From Alteromonadaceae bacterium (lineage in GTDB: Bacteria > Pseudomonadota > Gammaproteobacteria > Enterobacterales > Alteromonadaceae), in contig JABSOI010000026.1 of NCBI GenBank assembly GCA_013216015.1, forward strand, positions 1 through 64,000: a stretch of DNA of 64,000 bases, in the 5' to 3' direction. This document shows positions 55,188 to 64,000 of the stretch, piece after piece. The position numbers were made by a program, and so were the translations under genes. Within the stretch, counting starts at the first letter, position 1, and every line of letters begins with the position of its first letter. The notes under the pieces were generated by a model that was not told the DNA's origin, searched no databases, and was given only the letters and a program-made list of their open reading frames with translations.

Positions 55188-56161
55188 CATGCCTATGCAT
55201 TATTCTCAGGATTGGTCTAAACTCTATATACAAACACGCTGTATAGGTAGATTTTATTATGAATATGCCAGAAGCAAGCTTTTTAGATTGGCAACAACAA
55301 TTTAGTACGGAAGATGATTGTTTAGAATATTTAAAGGAAATGAAGTGGCCAAACGGCTTTATTTGCCCTTGTTGTGGCAATGAACATGGTTACGAAATTA
55401 AAAGTCGTCGTTTGGTCGAATGTTCGCATTGTAAGAAGCAAACATCAGTGATGTCAGGTACACTTTTTCATGGGTCAAATATCACTTTAATTAAGTGGTT
55501 TTGGGCTATCTATTTCCTTGGTTCAGATAAGGGCAGTATATCAGCGCTTAGGTTAAGTAAACTCATTGAAGTTAATTGGCGAACTGCAAGGTTGATTTTA
55601 AAGAAACTTAGAACAGCTATGGGACACAGGGATAGCTTGTATCAACTAAGTGGTACCATTGAACTAGATGATGCTTTGGTTGGCGGCAAACAAAAAGGTA
55701 AACGAGGTAGAGGTGCAGCAGGAAAAAAGAACGTGCTAATAGCCTGTGAAAGCAGGGAGAAAAAGGCAGGTTTTATTGCAATGGAAGTGGTGGATAGTAT
55801 CTGTCATTTTAGTGTAGATAAATTTGTTAAAAAGCATTTAAAAGCGGGTCAAAAAGTTCATTCAGATGCACTTCCAGCATTGAATATTATTGACCAAACC
55901 CAGCACTATGAAGCGAGGGTAACACCAAGCCATTTAGTGGATGAATGGCTACCGTGGGTCCACATAGCTATCAGCAATTTAAAAACATTTTTGTTAGGTA
56001 CATTTCATGGAGTATCAGGAAAATACCTTCAAGAATACTTAGATGAGTTCTGTTATCGGTTCAACCGTCGATTTATCGAGAAACAGATACCTAACCGATT
56101 GTTAAATTTAGCAATCAGTCATGCACCTGTAAAATCGGCCTGAGTGAAGTGCATAGGCATG
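55188..56161 (+). mobile_element. complete IS1595-family insertion sequence
   Basis: 974 bp with terminal inverted repeats of 23 bp: CATGCCTATGCATTATTCTC at the left against CATGCCTATGCACTTCACTC (complement of the right end), both continuing AGG, 19 of 23 identical. Both ends are flanked by the 8-bp duplication TTTAATAA. It carries one intact transposase gene transcribed away from the sznF-like gene. The close match of the duplication suggests a recent insertion. Confidence 0.95.
55259..56143 (+). CDS. IS1595-family transposase
   Basis: 294 residues. An N-terminal zinc ribbon (CPCCGNEHGYEIKSRRLVEC and CSHCKK) is typical of IS1595 transposases. The DDE-type catalytic part starts at TIELDDALVGGKQKGKRGRG (D about 138). 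Further acidic residues appear in VHSDALPAL (D about 201) and a C-terminal NLKTFLLGTFHGV segment, where family members carry N or E. The frame is intact. Confidence 0.93.
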   Translation: MNMPEASFLDWQQQFSTEDDCLEYLKEMKWPNGFICPCCGNEHGYEIKSRRLVECSHCKKQTSVMSGTLFHGSNITLIKWFWAIYFLGSDKGSISALRLSKLIEVNWRTARLILKKLRTAMGHRDSLYQLSGTIELDDALVGGKQKGKRGRGAAGKKNVLIACESREKKAGFIAMEVVDSICHFSVDKFVKKHLKAGQKVHSDALPALNIIDQTQHYEARVTPSHLVDEWLPWVHIAISNLKTFLLGTFHGVSGKYLQEYLDEFCYRFNRRFIEKQIPNRLLNLAISHAPVKSA

Positions 56162-56169
56162 TTTAATAA
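56162..56169. repeat. target-site duplication, right (TTTAATAA)
   Basis: Exact copy of 55180-55187 on the far side of the insertion sequence. Confidence 0.93.
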
Positions 56170-57524
56170 TGATTCCTTTTACGAAATCATATTGAGTTTG
56201 TCATTTCGGGATGGATTTGTTAAATGATTACTAAGTGGCCTGTTGTTCTTCATTAACTGAAACGCATATGCGGCTGCGATTAGATAGAGTTTAGATTTTG
56301 CCAATATGTATTCTTAGCTAAAATCTTCGCTATAATTGTGTTCCAGTACCTCATTTCCCATTTTTATTCTTTATATAGATCTACCTCAGTTCGCTTTAAA
56401 AAATTGGCAGTTATTTCAGGGACACATTGTGCTTTATGGTTTTAAACTTTCGGCCCATAAATTATTATCCCATGCAGTTCGTTTTAACTGTCCGGTAATG
56501 CAGTTTTTTAAGCTATGCGATTTATTGTTTTATCTCGCCTTTAATTTATTCTTTAGTTGTGACTTGAGTGGTGATTGAACTTACAAGGCTATCGCTTGTA
56601 TTTCTTCTTCAGTAAAATACATCACGTTTGTCATTTTTATAAATTCTGCTGGTAGTATTGATAATAGGGCACTAAAAGAACAGACATCTAATGAGTGTTG
56701 TTATTTTAATCTTGCTTTGCGCATTTGAACAAAATACGTTTGATTTACGCATGCGAATGTAGTACGAATAAGGCACTGATCGCTTTTAGTTCAAATGTGA
56801 TCGATTTGTTTATTATCTAACTTATTAATATTATGCTGAATTTATTTTTATTATTGTTTAGCAACGGATGTGGGTAACAACTAATTGATAAAACATTAAC
56901 AATATAGGTTCTGTTTAGCAAGTACCTTTGTTAAAGAAATATATTTTTATTCCTTAGTTGTATGATTTTTGACTGGGTCGGTTTGATTTTGTACGAATAC
57001 TGTAGCAAAGTACATCAATGATAAATGTGAAACTTGGTCTGCTATTTTTGATCGATTAAATAATGAACATAAAATTGATGTTGAGGTATAAAAATACACA
57101 TCTATTTGTTTAAGTTGGATGGAACCCGAACCAGACAGTGGACGTTTTTTATACGTTAATTATCATTGCGCATGATGAATTGTGAAAAAACTTTTGGGCT
57201 TGTACTTCGATTTACCTTTACCTTTAACTTTAGCGTTGCAATCTTTTCATTTTAGTCGTTTATGTTTTTTGTGACTGGGTCATTCCTGCATCATTAATTA
57301 AAAACTGATATTTCGTTAAGTTTCGTTTTTTCACCCGACATCAAATTTAACCTCCCAATTAACTGTTTGTTGTCTGCTCAATGGTATGGCCTGACTTATT
57401 TGATATAGCTTTGTCAGTTTTCGCAGTTTCTGGTTCATTTCTGAGCGAGGCTGTCCTTCAACGGGATATTTCCAACTGGAAAACTCCATATAAAACGAAA
57501 GTTTCCCAATGAAAAAAGAGTACT
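56170..57524. other. long gene-free region beyond the IS
   Basis: About 1.35 kb of AT-rich DNA. Before the IS inserted, this was the native upstream region of the sznF operon, so its original promoter may lie at the left end. I found no frame with coding character and no clear structured RNA. Decayed remnants cannot be excluded. Confidence 0.5.
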
Positions 57525-57783
57525 TAGACCAATCATACTAAGTAAGTGTTCATTTTCAAATGGTCTAAATCACCACCAGCTGCGTAGCCGACATGGCAGC
57601 TCTTAGGCATCCATGCCTTCGCTGCATTAGTGCATCCATGCACGTCGATGTAGGTACTTAGGTTTTGTCTGGAACTAAACGTGTGCCGACATGGCAGCGC
57701 CTAGGAATTCATGTCTTCTCTGCATTAGTGCATTCATGCACTAATCATTGAATATTGATCATTTATTTAATGCGAATGGTATT
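57525..57783 (+). repeat. MITE-like element, copy at the cluster's right edge
   Basis: Starts TTAGACCAATCATACTAAGT and ends CATTTATTTAATGCGAATGG. It shares terminal repeats and the core GACATGGCAGCTCTTAGGCA with the 40670-40808 element, in opposite orientation. The core is expanded by an internal duplication: GCCGACATGGCAGC recurs at about 57570 and 57681, and CATTAGTGCATCCATGCA is followed by a related copy. Confidence 0.8.
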
Positions 57784-58190
57784 AATTTACGCAAGATAAA
57801 GTTTTTACAGCAACAAGTGGTGACATATACCGATAGTGCAAGATGTTTTTATCAACAATTTTATGTAGTTGTTAAATTGGCATCATCGTATAGGAAAAAT
57901 GAAATTTTTAGTTCTTTAGCTATTCAGATCCCGACAGAGCTAGGTGATAACAATATTATACAAATTGGATTAAATAATTTGTCAACTTAAGCTGTTCAAA
58001 TTGCCAATATCTGCGTTGATGTCAATTCCAATTGCCCAGTATTTTAATGAGTGCCAAAGCGAAAGTGCATTTACTGAATGACTAGATTTTAACGTCAAAG
58101 TTTGACATGTAGACAGTACCTTTGTAAGTAATCTTCTTCAGCAAACAAGTCATAATGCAAACCCTTTATTGGCAGCTAAAATTCACATCG
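57784..58190. other. spacer after the MITE
   Basis: About 400 bases. A short frame (to 57990) reads LRKIKFLQQQVVTYTDSARC but starts within the MITE and has no relative I know, so I do not call it a gene. Confidence 0.35.
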
Positions 58191-59288
58191 TTAAATAATT
58201 ATATACTTTCGGCTTCGTCCACCACCTGTTGGGTATAAGATCTTCTTTTCAACTAAGTCTGTTAAATCTCTTACTGCGGTTGCATCAGCCGTTTTAGTTA
58301 ATGCTTTATATTTTTTACGTGAAATTCCGTCTTCAAAATCAGTTGTTTCTAATAACCGTGTCAGAACTTTTCGTTGACGCTCATTAAATTGTGTTGCTTG
58401 ATGCTTTTGCCAAAAGAGGGTGCGTTTCATCACTCGTTCAAATTCAATTTTGGCATTTAATGCCGCTTCTTCAATTTTGGATAAAAACCAAATGATCCAC
58501 TTCGTTAAATCCAAATTACCTTTTTGATGATCTTCCAGTTGTTGGTAATACTCAGTTCGATTCGCTTCAAAGACAGAGGATAAAGAAAATAATCGTAGAT
58601 TGGTTTGTTCTGCTTCTGCCAAGCAGCGTTCAGCAATTACTCGAGATAGTCTACCGTTACCATCATCAAATGGGTGGATGGTTACAAACCAAAATTTAGC
58701 TATGGCTGCTCGAACATAACTGGATCCGGTATAAGCTGAATTCAACCACTTAAAAAATAGATCCATCTCCTGATGCACCTCATTTGAATTTACCCCGGGG
58801 GTAATGAAATGAATTTGTTGTTTACCCTGTTTACCGTATTGGCGGCCGGAGAGAATTTGCATTTCATCATTACGATATTCACCAATAGTCATTGGCGTAA
58901 TTAACGGTGGAGTAGGGAATAGTAACTGATGCCATGCTTTTATACCCGTGTGATCCATTGGGCTGTCAGTCAGGCGAACCGCATGTAATAATAATTCGAC
59001 CATGGAGTCGCTTTGTTTATGGAACTTATAGCCTTTTCCAATACCTAGTTTATTGACGATACTCGAACGAACCGAATCCCGGTCGAAAATTTCACCTTCT
59101 ATTTTGGCTGAAGAAAGTGTTTCATCAAGTAATATGGCGGCTTCCCAATCTAAACGTTGTTCATTGGTTAATACGGTGCTCAATTGTTTTAGTGGTGCAA
59201 CGGCTTGGATACATTTTTCTAATACCCCTACAATTGCAGCATTATCAACAACGAAGTTAGGCCAGTTTTGTTGTTGCCATAACCACAT
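58191..59288 (-). CDS. Fic-family protein AMPylase with inhibitory helix
   Basis: 365 residues from ATG 59288, chosen because CAGGAAG lies upstream and MWLWQQQNWPNF is the family start; the frame extends to 59339 without support. The Fic active site is IHPFDDGNGRLSR (catalytic His 205 in this numbering). An N-terminal inhibitory motif, SSAKIEGE (S/T-x-x-x-E-G/N), shows a class II self-inhibited Fic protein. A C-terminal winged-helix-like part (about 305-365) is present. These enzymes transfer AMP to target proteins. Targets unknown; palindromes upstream suggest self-control. Confidence 0.9.
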   Translation of the reverse strand: MWLWQQQNWPNFVVDNAAIVGVLEKCIQAVAPLKQLSTVLTNEQRLDWEAAILLDETLSSAKIEGEIFDRDSVRSSIVNKLGIGKGYKFHKQSDSMVELLLHAVRLTDSPMDHTGIKAWHQLLFPTPPLITPMTIGEYRNDEMQILSGRQYGKQGKQQIHFITPGVNSNEVHQEMDLFFKWLNSAYTGSSYVRAAIAKFWFVTIHPFDDGNGRLSRVIAERCLAEAEQTNLRLFSLSSVFEANRTEYYQQLEDHQKGNLDLTKWIIWFLSKIEEAALNAKIEFERVMKRTLFWQKHQATQFNERQRKVLTRLLETTDFEDGISRKKYKALTKTADATAVRDLTDLVEKKILYPTGGGRSRKYIII

Positions 59289-59298
59289 AAATCTTCCT

Positions 59299-59359
59299 GA
59301 GTTGATTAATAAGCTTATTCGAATCAAATTGTGATTCAATTAAGTGTGTTAATCAACTC
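59299..59359. promoter_or_regulatory. nested palindromes upstream of fic
   Basis: The outer arms GAGTTGATTAA (59299-59309) and TTAATCAACTC (59349-59359) are exact complements. Between them lies GAATCA-aattg-TGATTC (59321-59337). The whole 61-bp block directly abuts the fic ribosome-binding site, which fits an operator. Confidence 0.6.
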
Positions 59360-59630
59360 AATGTAAATAATTCTCCTAGAATAATCAGTGGTAAAGAACT
59401 ACGGCTTCCGTAAAATACAGTGATACACTTGGTTTTTAGACAAAATATAATGTTAACAAGCCACTAAATACGAGACACATAACAGTTTGCTGTGTTTCAT
59501 TTTGTACAGTGATTTTTATCGACACTCTTTTTTATCAAAACTATGTTTTATAAACTACCCTAAAAACAATCAATCGTTGCCAAGTAAGGAAATTGCGCAG
59601 ACTCAAATACGATAAGTTGACAATGCCCTG
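59360..59630. other. spacer between fic and the DUF1800 gene
   Basis: About 270 bases following the DUF1800 stop codon and preceding fic on the minus strand. AT-rich; no gene or clear terminator was seen. Confidence 0.4.
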
Positions 59631-62270
59631 TTATCTCTGAATCAAAAACTCCGGGCTGATACTTGCGCCATAAATTGCCAGATCAAAGCGTTCGGCTTCG
59701 CCTGCTGCGGCTAAGGTATCGATAAATATTTGTCGGGTATCAGAATTACTGGTTTGTTTCAATTGTCCTGCACTCAGGTAAAAATCCAGATAATCAACTA
59801 CCGCCTCTGCTTTAGCCATATTGTCACCAGCTGCTTGGTTCCAAATGGTCGGTAAAATGTTTTTATTCAGTTTCACTGTTAGTTCGCTGGCACTGAAGTC
59901 TGAATATTTCTTCGCTGACTTTCGGTAAAATCCATTGTCAATTAGTTGATGATAAGTATTGAAAATAGTAAATAGCTGACTCTCGGTATATAGTTGCAAT
60001 TCAGGTGAAACCAGAGAATTACTGGCAAGGTCGCCTGTTGGTGCAAAGTCAGGCAAGAAAAAATTAAATACTGACGGTGATCCCAAGGCTCGTTGGCCGA
60101 TATTTCCATCGCCAAGACGCATCAAACTTGCACCTGCCCGGTACTTATCGGCAAAAGAAAAATTTAAGCCCAGACTATCACTACCATTGCCACTACCTAA
60201 GGGTATTGCAGAACTCGCCTGTAATAGCCGCATTAATGAAGTAAGTTGCAATATAGGCTCTTTTATTTTGCCAAAGGTCTGTGAACTTATGACCGCCGGA
60301 TTACGGGCTTCTTTATCGAGTAATATTGCCCTGACAACTGCCTTTAAATCGCCGGTTTCACCAAAAACATTGGCAACACGTTCGATATACCCGGCACTGG
60401 GGTTAGAGCTAACAAAACGTTGAATAAGCTTGCGGCTGATAACGGGGGCGGTACTTTCATGACTTACCAGGGCATCTAATACCGTATCGAGTTCAGCTTG
60501 GGCTGACGCGGCAGAGTGGTCATTGCCTGCTGGGATAGTTAAGGTTTTACCCTGGTTGGTAAATAACGTTTTCTCGCCAAAGTCATGATAGTTAGGAAAG
60601 AATTTCATTGGCTCTGTCCATCGGTATTGATATTTGTTTGTGCTATTTTTCAGGAAAAAATTATCGTTGGCGACTTTAATGTCGTTTGAGTTTTTATGAC
60701 TGAATCCTAAACCGGTAAAAACCTCAGCCATAGCTTTGATTACATCATTGTCGTACGTGGCCATGGCCAGGTTGTCATCACCCAGCTTGATTGCCCCGTT
60801 CATTTGTTTATGTACCAGGCCAAAACTGAACAATTGCATTATTTCACGGGCATAGTTTTCATCCGGATAAAAACCTTGTTCAATATCCGCTTTTTGATTG
60901 CGCAAGTGACTGAGCCAAGTGCCCATTATTGGATGCAAGCTGGCATCGGAAATTGTTTTTCTATAACTGGTAAACGCATTGCCAGCCAATTGGTCCCAAT
61001 ATTGGGCAGCTCCTCGGTAAGCATTACGTACGTTCTTTACTTCATCGCCAATGACCAGTATTTCGCTTAACGCAAAAGTCATGCGTTGACGCAATTGATC
61101 CTTGCCATAAATAACAATTGGCCAAAACGCATCACGACGGGAGAACCAGGGATTTTCTTCACCAAATAAAGTGACACTGGCATCGGTTAACTCAAGTAGA
61201 CTGGTGGCTGGCCGGGTGAATTGCTCCTCTATCCAGTTACTGTAAACTTGTAGTCTGTTATCGCCATTTTCATCAATTTGCTGACGTAATGTCTGATAAG
61301 CTTCCGGGGTTGCACCGAAGGTAGCTTGGGTTAAAAAACGAATGACATCGCGGTCGATATCTGCTGCGTTGAGACTAGTTTCTTCTGGAGGTTCAATATT
61401 GGCGTCATAGATTATCCGGGCAGATATTTCTCCGGCCGGGTAGTTTGCGGTATGAATGTTGAGATAAAACTCACCGTTAAACAAGGTGTCAAGCATAGCT
61501 TGTTCACTGGTAAAAGGGCCTCCCGTTGCCAAGTCCCAAAGATAGTCAGTGAGGGCGCCAGTATGCTCGATGTCTTTAATCATGGTACCTGAAGGCGCCA
61601 AATGAATATGTTGATCAGTTTGCACTGAACCCAAATTGGAAAAATTATAGCTTAACAGCGCACTTTCATTATCGCCTGATAAAATAAGGCTTAACAATCC
61701 TGAACCGTTGGTGACAGCGTTATTTTGCGGGCTGAAAACACCCAGGAATACTTTGGTGTTTTCACTCTCGTTACTGGCATCAGTAATAATCACTTCAATG
61801 CTGTTATTGCTGGTGAGATTATAGTTGCTGCTATTGGTAATGGTCAGGGTTAATGTTTCTGGTACTTCGTGAAGGTCATCCTTGATTGGTTGCACTTCAA
61901 TTACGCGAGAGTTTTGATTAGCGGCCAGTTCTAAGGTGTTGCCAACATCGCCACCGTCGCTATAAACCAATTTATAATCGTCGCCACTGGCTGAGCCTTT
62001 TGTTATATCTGCATTTCCTGATGTGGTGAATTGCAGTGATAAGGCTGTACTGTCGCCTGTGCGTTCAATTTTGAACTTGGCAAACTCATTGCTCTTTTCA
62101 ATGGCCAGTTGGGTTACTGTGGTGATGCTTATCTGAGGTTTTTGTGTTGTTGACGGTGTTGTTGGTGTTGGCGTATTACCATTGTTTTCGGTGCTGGATC
62201 CGCCACCGCCACAGGCAAAGAGCAGGCTGGCAATTAGGGTAATAAGCAGGGCTTTGAAAGATAATTTCAT
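59631..62270 (-). CDS. DUF1800 lipoprotein with Calx-beta and CHRD domains
   Basis: 879 residues. Lipobox LLFAC (Cys 20) followed by a Gly- and Thr/Pro-rich linker. Residues about 45-165 resemble a Calx-beta domain (LTLTITNSSNYNLTSNNSIE). Residues about 170-290 are a CHRD domain (GEFYLNIHTANYPAGEISAR). The DUF1800 domain fills the rest (DVIRFLTQATFGAT, NYAREIMQLFSFGLV). DUF1800 and DUF1501 genes almost always occur as a pair, as here (ATGA overlap at 62270). Their function is not established; an exported, possibly sulfatase-like or surface role has been suggested for relatives. Confidence 0.9.
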   Translation of the reverse strand: MKLSFKALLITLIASLLFACGGGGSSTENNGNTPTPTTPSTTQKPQISITTVTQLAIEKSNEFAKFKIERTGDSTALSLQFTTSGNADITKGSASGDDYKLVYSDGGDVGNTLELAANQNSRVIEVQPIKDDLHEVPETLTLTITNSSNYNLTSNNSIEVIITDASNESENTKVFLGVFSPQNNAVTNGSGLLSLILSGDNESALLSYNFSNLGSVQTDQHIHLAPSGTMIKDIEHTGALTDYLWDLATGGPFTSEQAMLDTLFNGEFYLNIHTANYPAGEISARIIYDANIEPPEETSLNAADIDRDVIRFLTQATFGATPEAYQTLRQQIDENGDNRLQVYSNWIEEQFTRPATSLLELTDASVTLFGEENPWFSRRDAFWPIVIYGKDQLRQRMTFALSEILVIGDEVKNVRNAYRGAAQYWDQLAGNAFTSYRKTISDASLHPIMGTWLSHLRNQKADIEQGFYPDENYAREIMQLFSFGLVHKQMNGAIKLGDDNLAMATYDNDVIKAMAEVFTGLGFSHKNSNDIKVANDNFFLKNSTNKYQYRWTEPMKFFPNYHDFGEKTLFTNQGKTLTIPAGNDHSAASAQAELDTVLDALVSHESTAPVISRKLIQRFVSSNPSAGYIERVANVFGETGDLKAVVRAILLDKEARNPAVISSQTFGKIKEPILQLTSLMRLLQASSAIPLGSGNGSDSLGLNFSFADKYRAGASLMRLGDGNIGQRALGSPSVFNFFLPDFAPTGDLASNSLVSPELQLYTESQLFTIFNTYHQLIDNGFYRKSAKKYSDFSASELTVKLNKNILPTIWNQAAGDNMAKAEAVVDYLDFYLSAGQLKQTSNSDTRQIFIDTLAAAGEAERFDLAIYGASISPEFLIQR

Positions 62271-63733
62271 CAGGCAACTCCGGTTTTAATAAAGTTCAGG
62301 TTGGCTTCAGGCTCAAAAGGGCTGGCAAAGTTATTGAGTGAGGGAAACAGCTGCGGTAAATCATTTTGGGGCACACCAAACCAATTTGCTATAATAGCAG
62401 AAGCTTGGGTTGTGGCTGTGGTCGGGATCCACCGGCCTCTACCTTCACTGGCGTCCAGGCCTTGTTGTAATTTAAGATCTGGATGAGTACCAAAGAACTG
62501 TCCGCCATTTATCATGCCGCCCATCACTAAGGCATGTCCTCCCCAGGCATGATCGGTTCCGGCTTCAGAGTCATTACCGTTGGGGGTTAAAGTACGTCCA
62601 AATTCAGAGCCGACAAAGCTGAGTACATCTTCAAAATCACCCTGGGCTTTGAGAACATCACTAAAAGCTTTTAAAGCGGTACTTAGCTCGGTCATTAGTT
62701 CATTGTGATCGCTTAAAAGATTTTGGTGGGTATCAAAGCCATTCATTTCGACAAAAAATATCGGTCTGTTATTACCGGTTGATTGACGACCAGCGATCAT
62801 CTTGGCCACCGTTTTTAGTCTTCTGCCAATTTTGCTGGTAGCGGCGCCCGCAGTTTCAAATACCTGATCATAATCAACCCCGGTGGCCGCTGCCTGACGA
62901 AATGCGCTGTCGACAATATCTTCAGCATTGCGTGCTGAACTGAAAATACTGCGATATTTCTGCACCATTAAATGTGCTGAGCTGTCGATAGAATTCATTG
63001 ATGATTCCACCATGTGTTGGCGATTACCGGTGAAGTTTTTAAGTGTGGCAACACCATCATTACTCATTACATAGGGGTTGATGATACTGTTTTTAGTCAC
63101 TTGAAAAGAATTCAGGCCGGAAACCGATATCAGAGGTGAAACTGAGCCATTGGCATTATAGTCGTTTAATAATTCAGCCATTCGTCCGCCCCAACCAAAG
63201 CGGAAAGGGCTGTTTGCATCACTTTGAAATTGACGTTGTTGATCGGCATGAGAAAATAATTGCGGCGGTAAGCTGACTTCTTTGGCGAAATATTGAGCCC
63301 GGGTGGTTGGTGTTGTTAAATTTCCGATATTACAAAGTACGGATAATTCCTGATCATTAAACATATTAGCGAGATTACTACAGGCGGGGTGCATGCCAAA
63401 GTCGTTAAATGTTTCACCACCGTATATTTGCGCCGGAGTCCTCAGTTGCAAGCTATGCAGGTTTTCTGCCGGCAATGCTAATGCACGTCGACCTTGTTCG
63501 TAATTATTGCGCAGGTTTCCTGATCCTTTAGGGGAGATCATATTAAAGGAATCGTTGCCGCCAGCAAGAAAAATAAAAACCAAAGCTTTGTAGTCAGTTT
63601 CTCCAGCCAAACAGTTACTGGCGTTTAACAACGAGGCCAGACCAAGTGAATTAACGGCCGTAGCACTTGCTAAGGTCAAGGATGAGCGTTTAAGAAAATT
63701 TCGTCGTGATAAGTTTTGGTTCATATTTTTCAT
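62270..63733 (-). CDS. DUF1501 Tat-exported protein
   Basis: 487 residues. Twin-arginine signal NLSRRNFLKRSSLTLASA (about 7-24). The DUF1501 fold is related to the alkaline phosphatase/sulfatase superfamily: FIFLAGGNDSFNM (about 53-65), VEMNGFDTHQNLLSDH (about 325-340) and VGSEFGRTLTPNGNDSEAGT with DHAWGG (about 370-395). It is co-transcribed with the DUF1800 gene. Start at 63733 keeps a short basic n-region; a nearby second Met is possible. Confidence 0.9.
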   Translation of the reverse strand: MKNMNQNLSRRNFLKRSSLTLASATAVNSLGLASLLNASNCLAGETDYKALVFIFLAGGNDSFNMISPKGSGNLRNNYEQGRRALALPAENLHSLQLRTPAQIYGGETFNDFGMHPACSNLANMFNDQELSVLCNIGNLTTPTTRAQYFAKEVSLPPQLFSHADQQRQFQSDANSPFRFGWGGRMAELLNDYNANGSVSPLISVSGLNSFQVTKNSIINPYVMSNDGVATLKNFTGNRQHMVESSMNSIDSSAHLMVQKYRSIFSSARNAEDIVDSAFRQAAATGVDYDQVFETAGAATSKIGRRLKTVAKMIAGRQSTGNNRPIFFVEMNGFDTHQNLLSDHNELMTELSTALKAFSDVLKAQGDFEDVLSFVGSEFGRTLTPNGNDSEAGTDHAWGGHALVMGGMINGGQFFGTHPDLKLQQGLDASEGRGRWIPTTATTQASAIIANWFGVPQNDLPQLFPSLNNFASPFEPEANLNFIKTGVA

Positions 63734-64000
63734 CGTTAAAACGTAGCCTCATTAAATCATTGTCCAGGTTGATAATTTTCCAACAGGATAGAATAGCGAT
63801 TCTCAACAATATTATTTTGTCAGCAAAAAACCAAACAAATTTACTTAACTTTACTTTTCTTCGATAAAATAATGACACCAGATTTCAAAACAGTATCTGG
63901 ATGATTCTCCGCTAGGGCAGGGATAATGGTTAGTTAACCTATTTCCATTGGAATTGTGATTTATTTCTAAATCTTACTTTAATCGTCATAATTAGAACAA
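63734..64000. other. right-edge spacer
   Basis: Upstream region of the DUF1501/DUF1800 operon. It contains an inverted repeat CCAGAT...ATCTGG (about 63870-63892). No gene is visible before the window ends. Confidence 0.4.

Noticed and set aside
56336-56578. 80-residue plus-strand frame in the gene-free region
   Set aside because: Hydrophobic but with no ribosome-binding site, no signal-peptide pattern and no recognisable family; consistent with a chance frame in AT-rich DNA.
57748-57990. 80-residue frame starting in the right-edge MITE
   Set aside because: Its start codon lies inside the repeat and the remainder has no recognised relative.

Overview
The window looks like chromosome from a low-GC marine gammaproteobacterium of the Alteromonadales (Colwellia/Thalassotalea-like). 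This is inferred from gene content, codon style and AT-rich spacers with small palindromic repeats; no rRNA or other taxonomic marker is present.

Layout. 0-12.5 kb: a large RHS protein (minus strand), then a plus-strand GntR/ABC operon. The first ATPase of that operon is broken by an octanucleotide repeat expansion and by a later frameshift. The operon ends with an intact ATPase and a permease fused to an M1-type peptidase. 12.9-20.4 kb: a BetI-like TetR regulator diverges from two PYROXD2-like FAD oxidoreductases and a folate-dependent (GcvT-like) methyl transferase; a GST and threonine aldolase follow. 20.9-22.4 kb is a defence graveyard, with a TOTE primase relic and a frameshifted REase-NACHT gene. 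23-32.3 kb is catabolic: a Rieske oxygenase, an acrylyl-CoA reductase-like and propionyl-CoA synthetase-like pair, a 2OG oxygenase, an aldehyde dehydrogenase and a Tat-exported spermidine dehydrogenase-like flavoprotein. 33-40.3 kb holds secreted and periplasmic proteins (choice-of-anchor B, FixH-like, di-haem peroxidase), a sulfatase and a GFA protein.

The main discovery is at 40.9-55.1 kb: about fifteen genes, all on the minus strand. They encode a SznF-type N-nitrosating metalloenzyme (53751-55145) with every known Fe ligand kept at the same spacing, a small Rieske ferredoxin overlapping it, and a PRMT-like arginine methyltransferase (SznE-type). They also encode two ATP-grasp ligases, an alpha/beta hydrolase, an MFS exporter and a DUF5916 outer-membrane protein. 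Interleaved are five DNA-alkylation repair or response proteins: AlkA, a PF09859 2OG oxygenase, an Ada zinc domain, Ogt and AlkB. I read this as a biosynthetic cluster for a streptozotocin-like N-nitrosourea (an alkylating and NO-releasing product) with its own alkylation-resistance set. The two ATP-grasp ligases suggest the nitrosourea amino acid is joined to other amino acids or amines, which would make a different product from streptozotocin.

An intact IS1595-type element with an 8-bp target duplication sits directly upstream of sznF. Related MITE-like repeats lie in opposite orientation at both edges of the region (40.67 and 57.5 kb). 58-64 kb carries a Fic AMPylase with palindromes upstream and a DUF1800/DUF1501 exported pair. 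No tRNA, rRNA or CRISPR array was seen.
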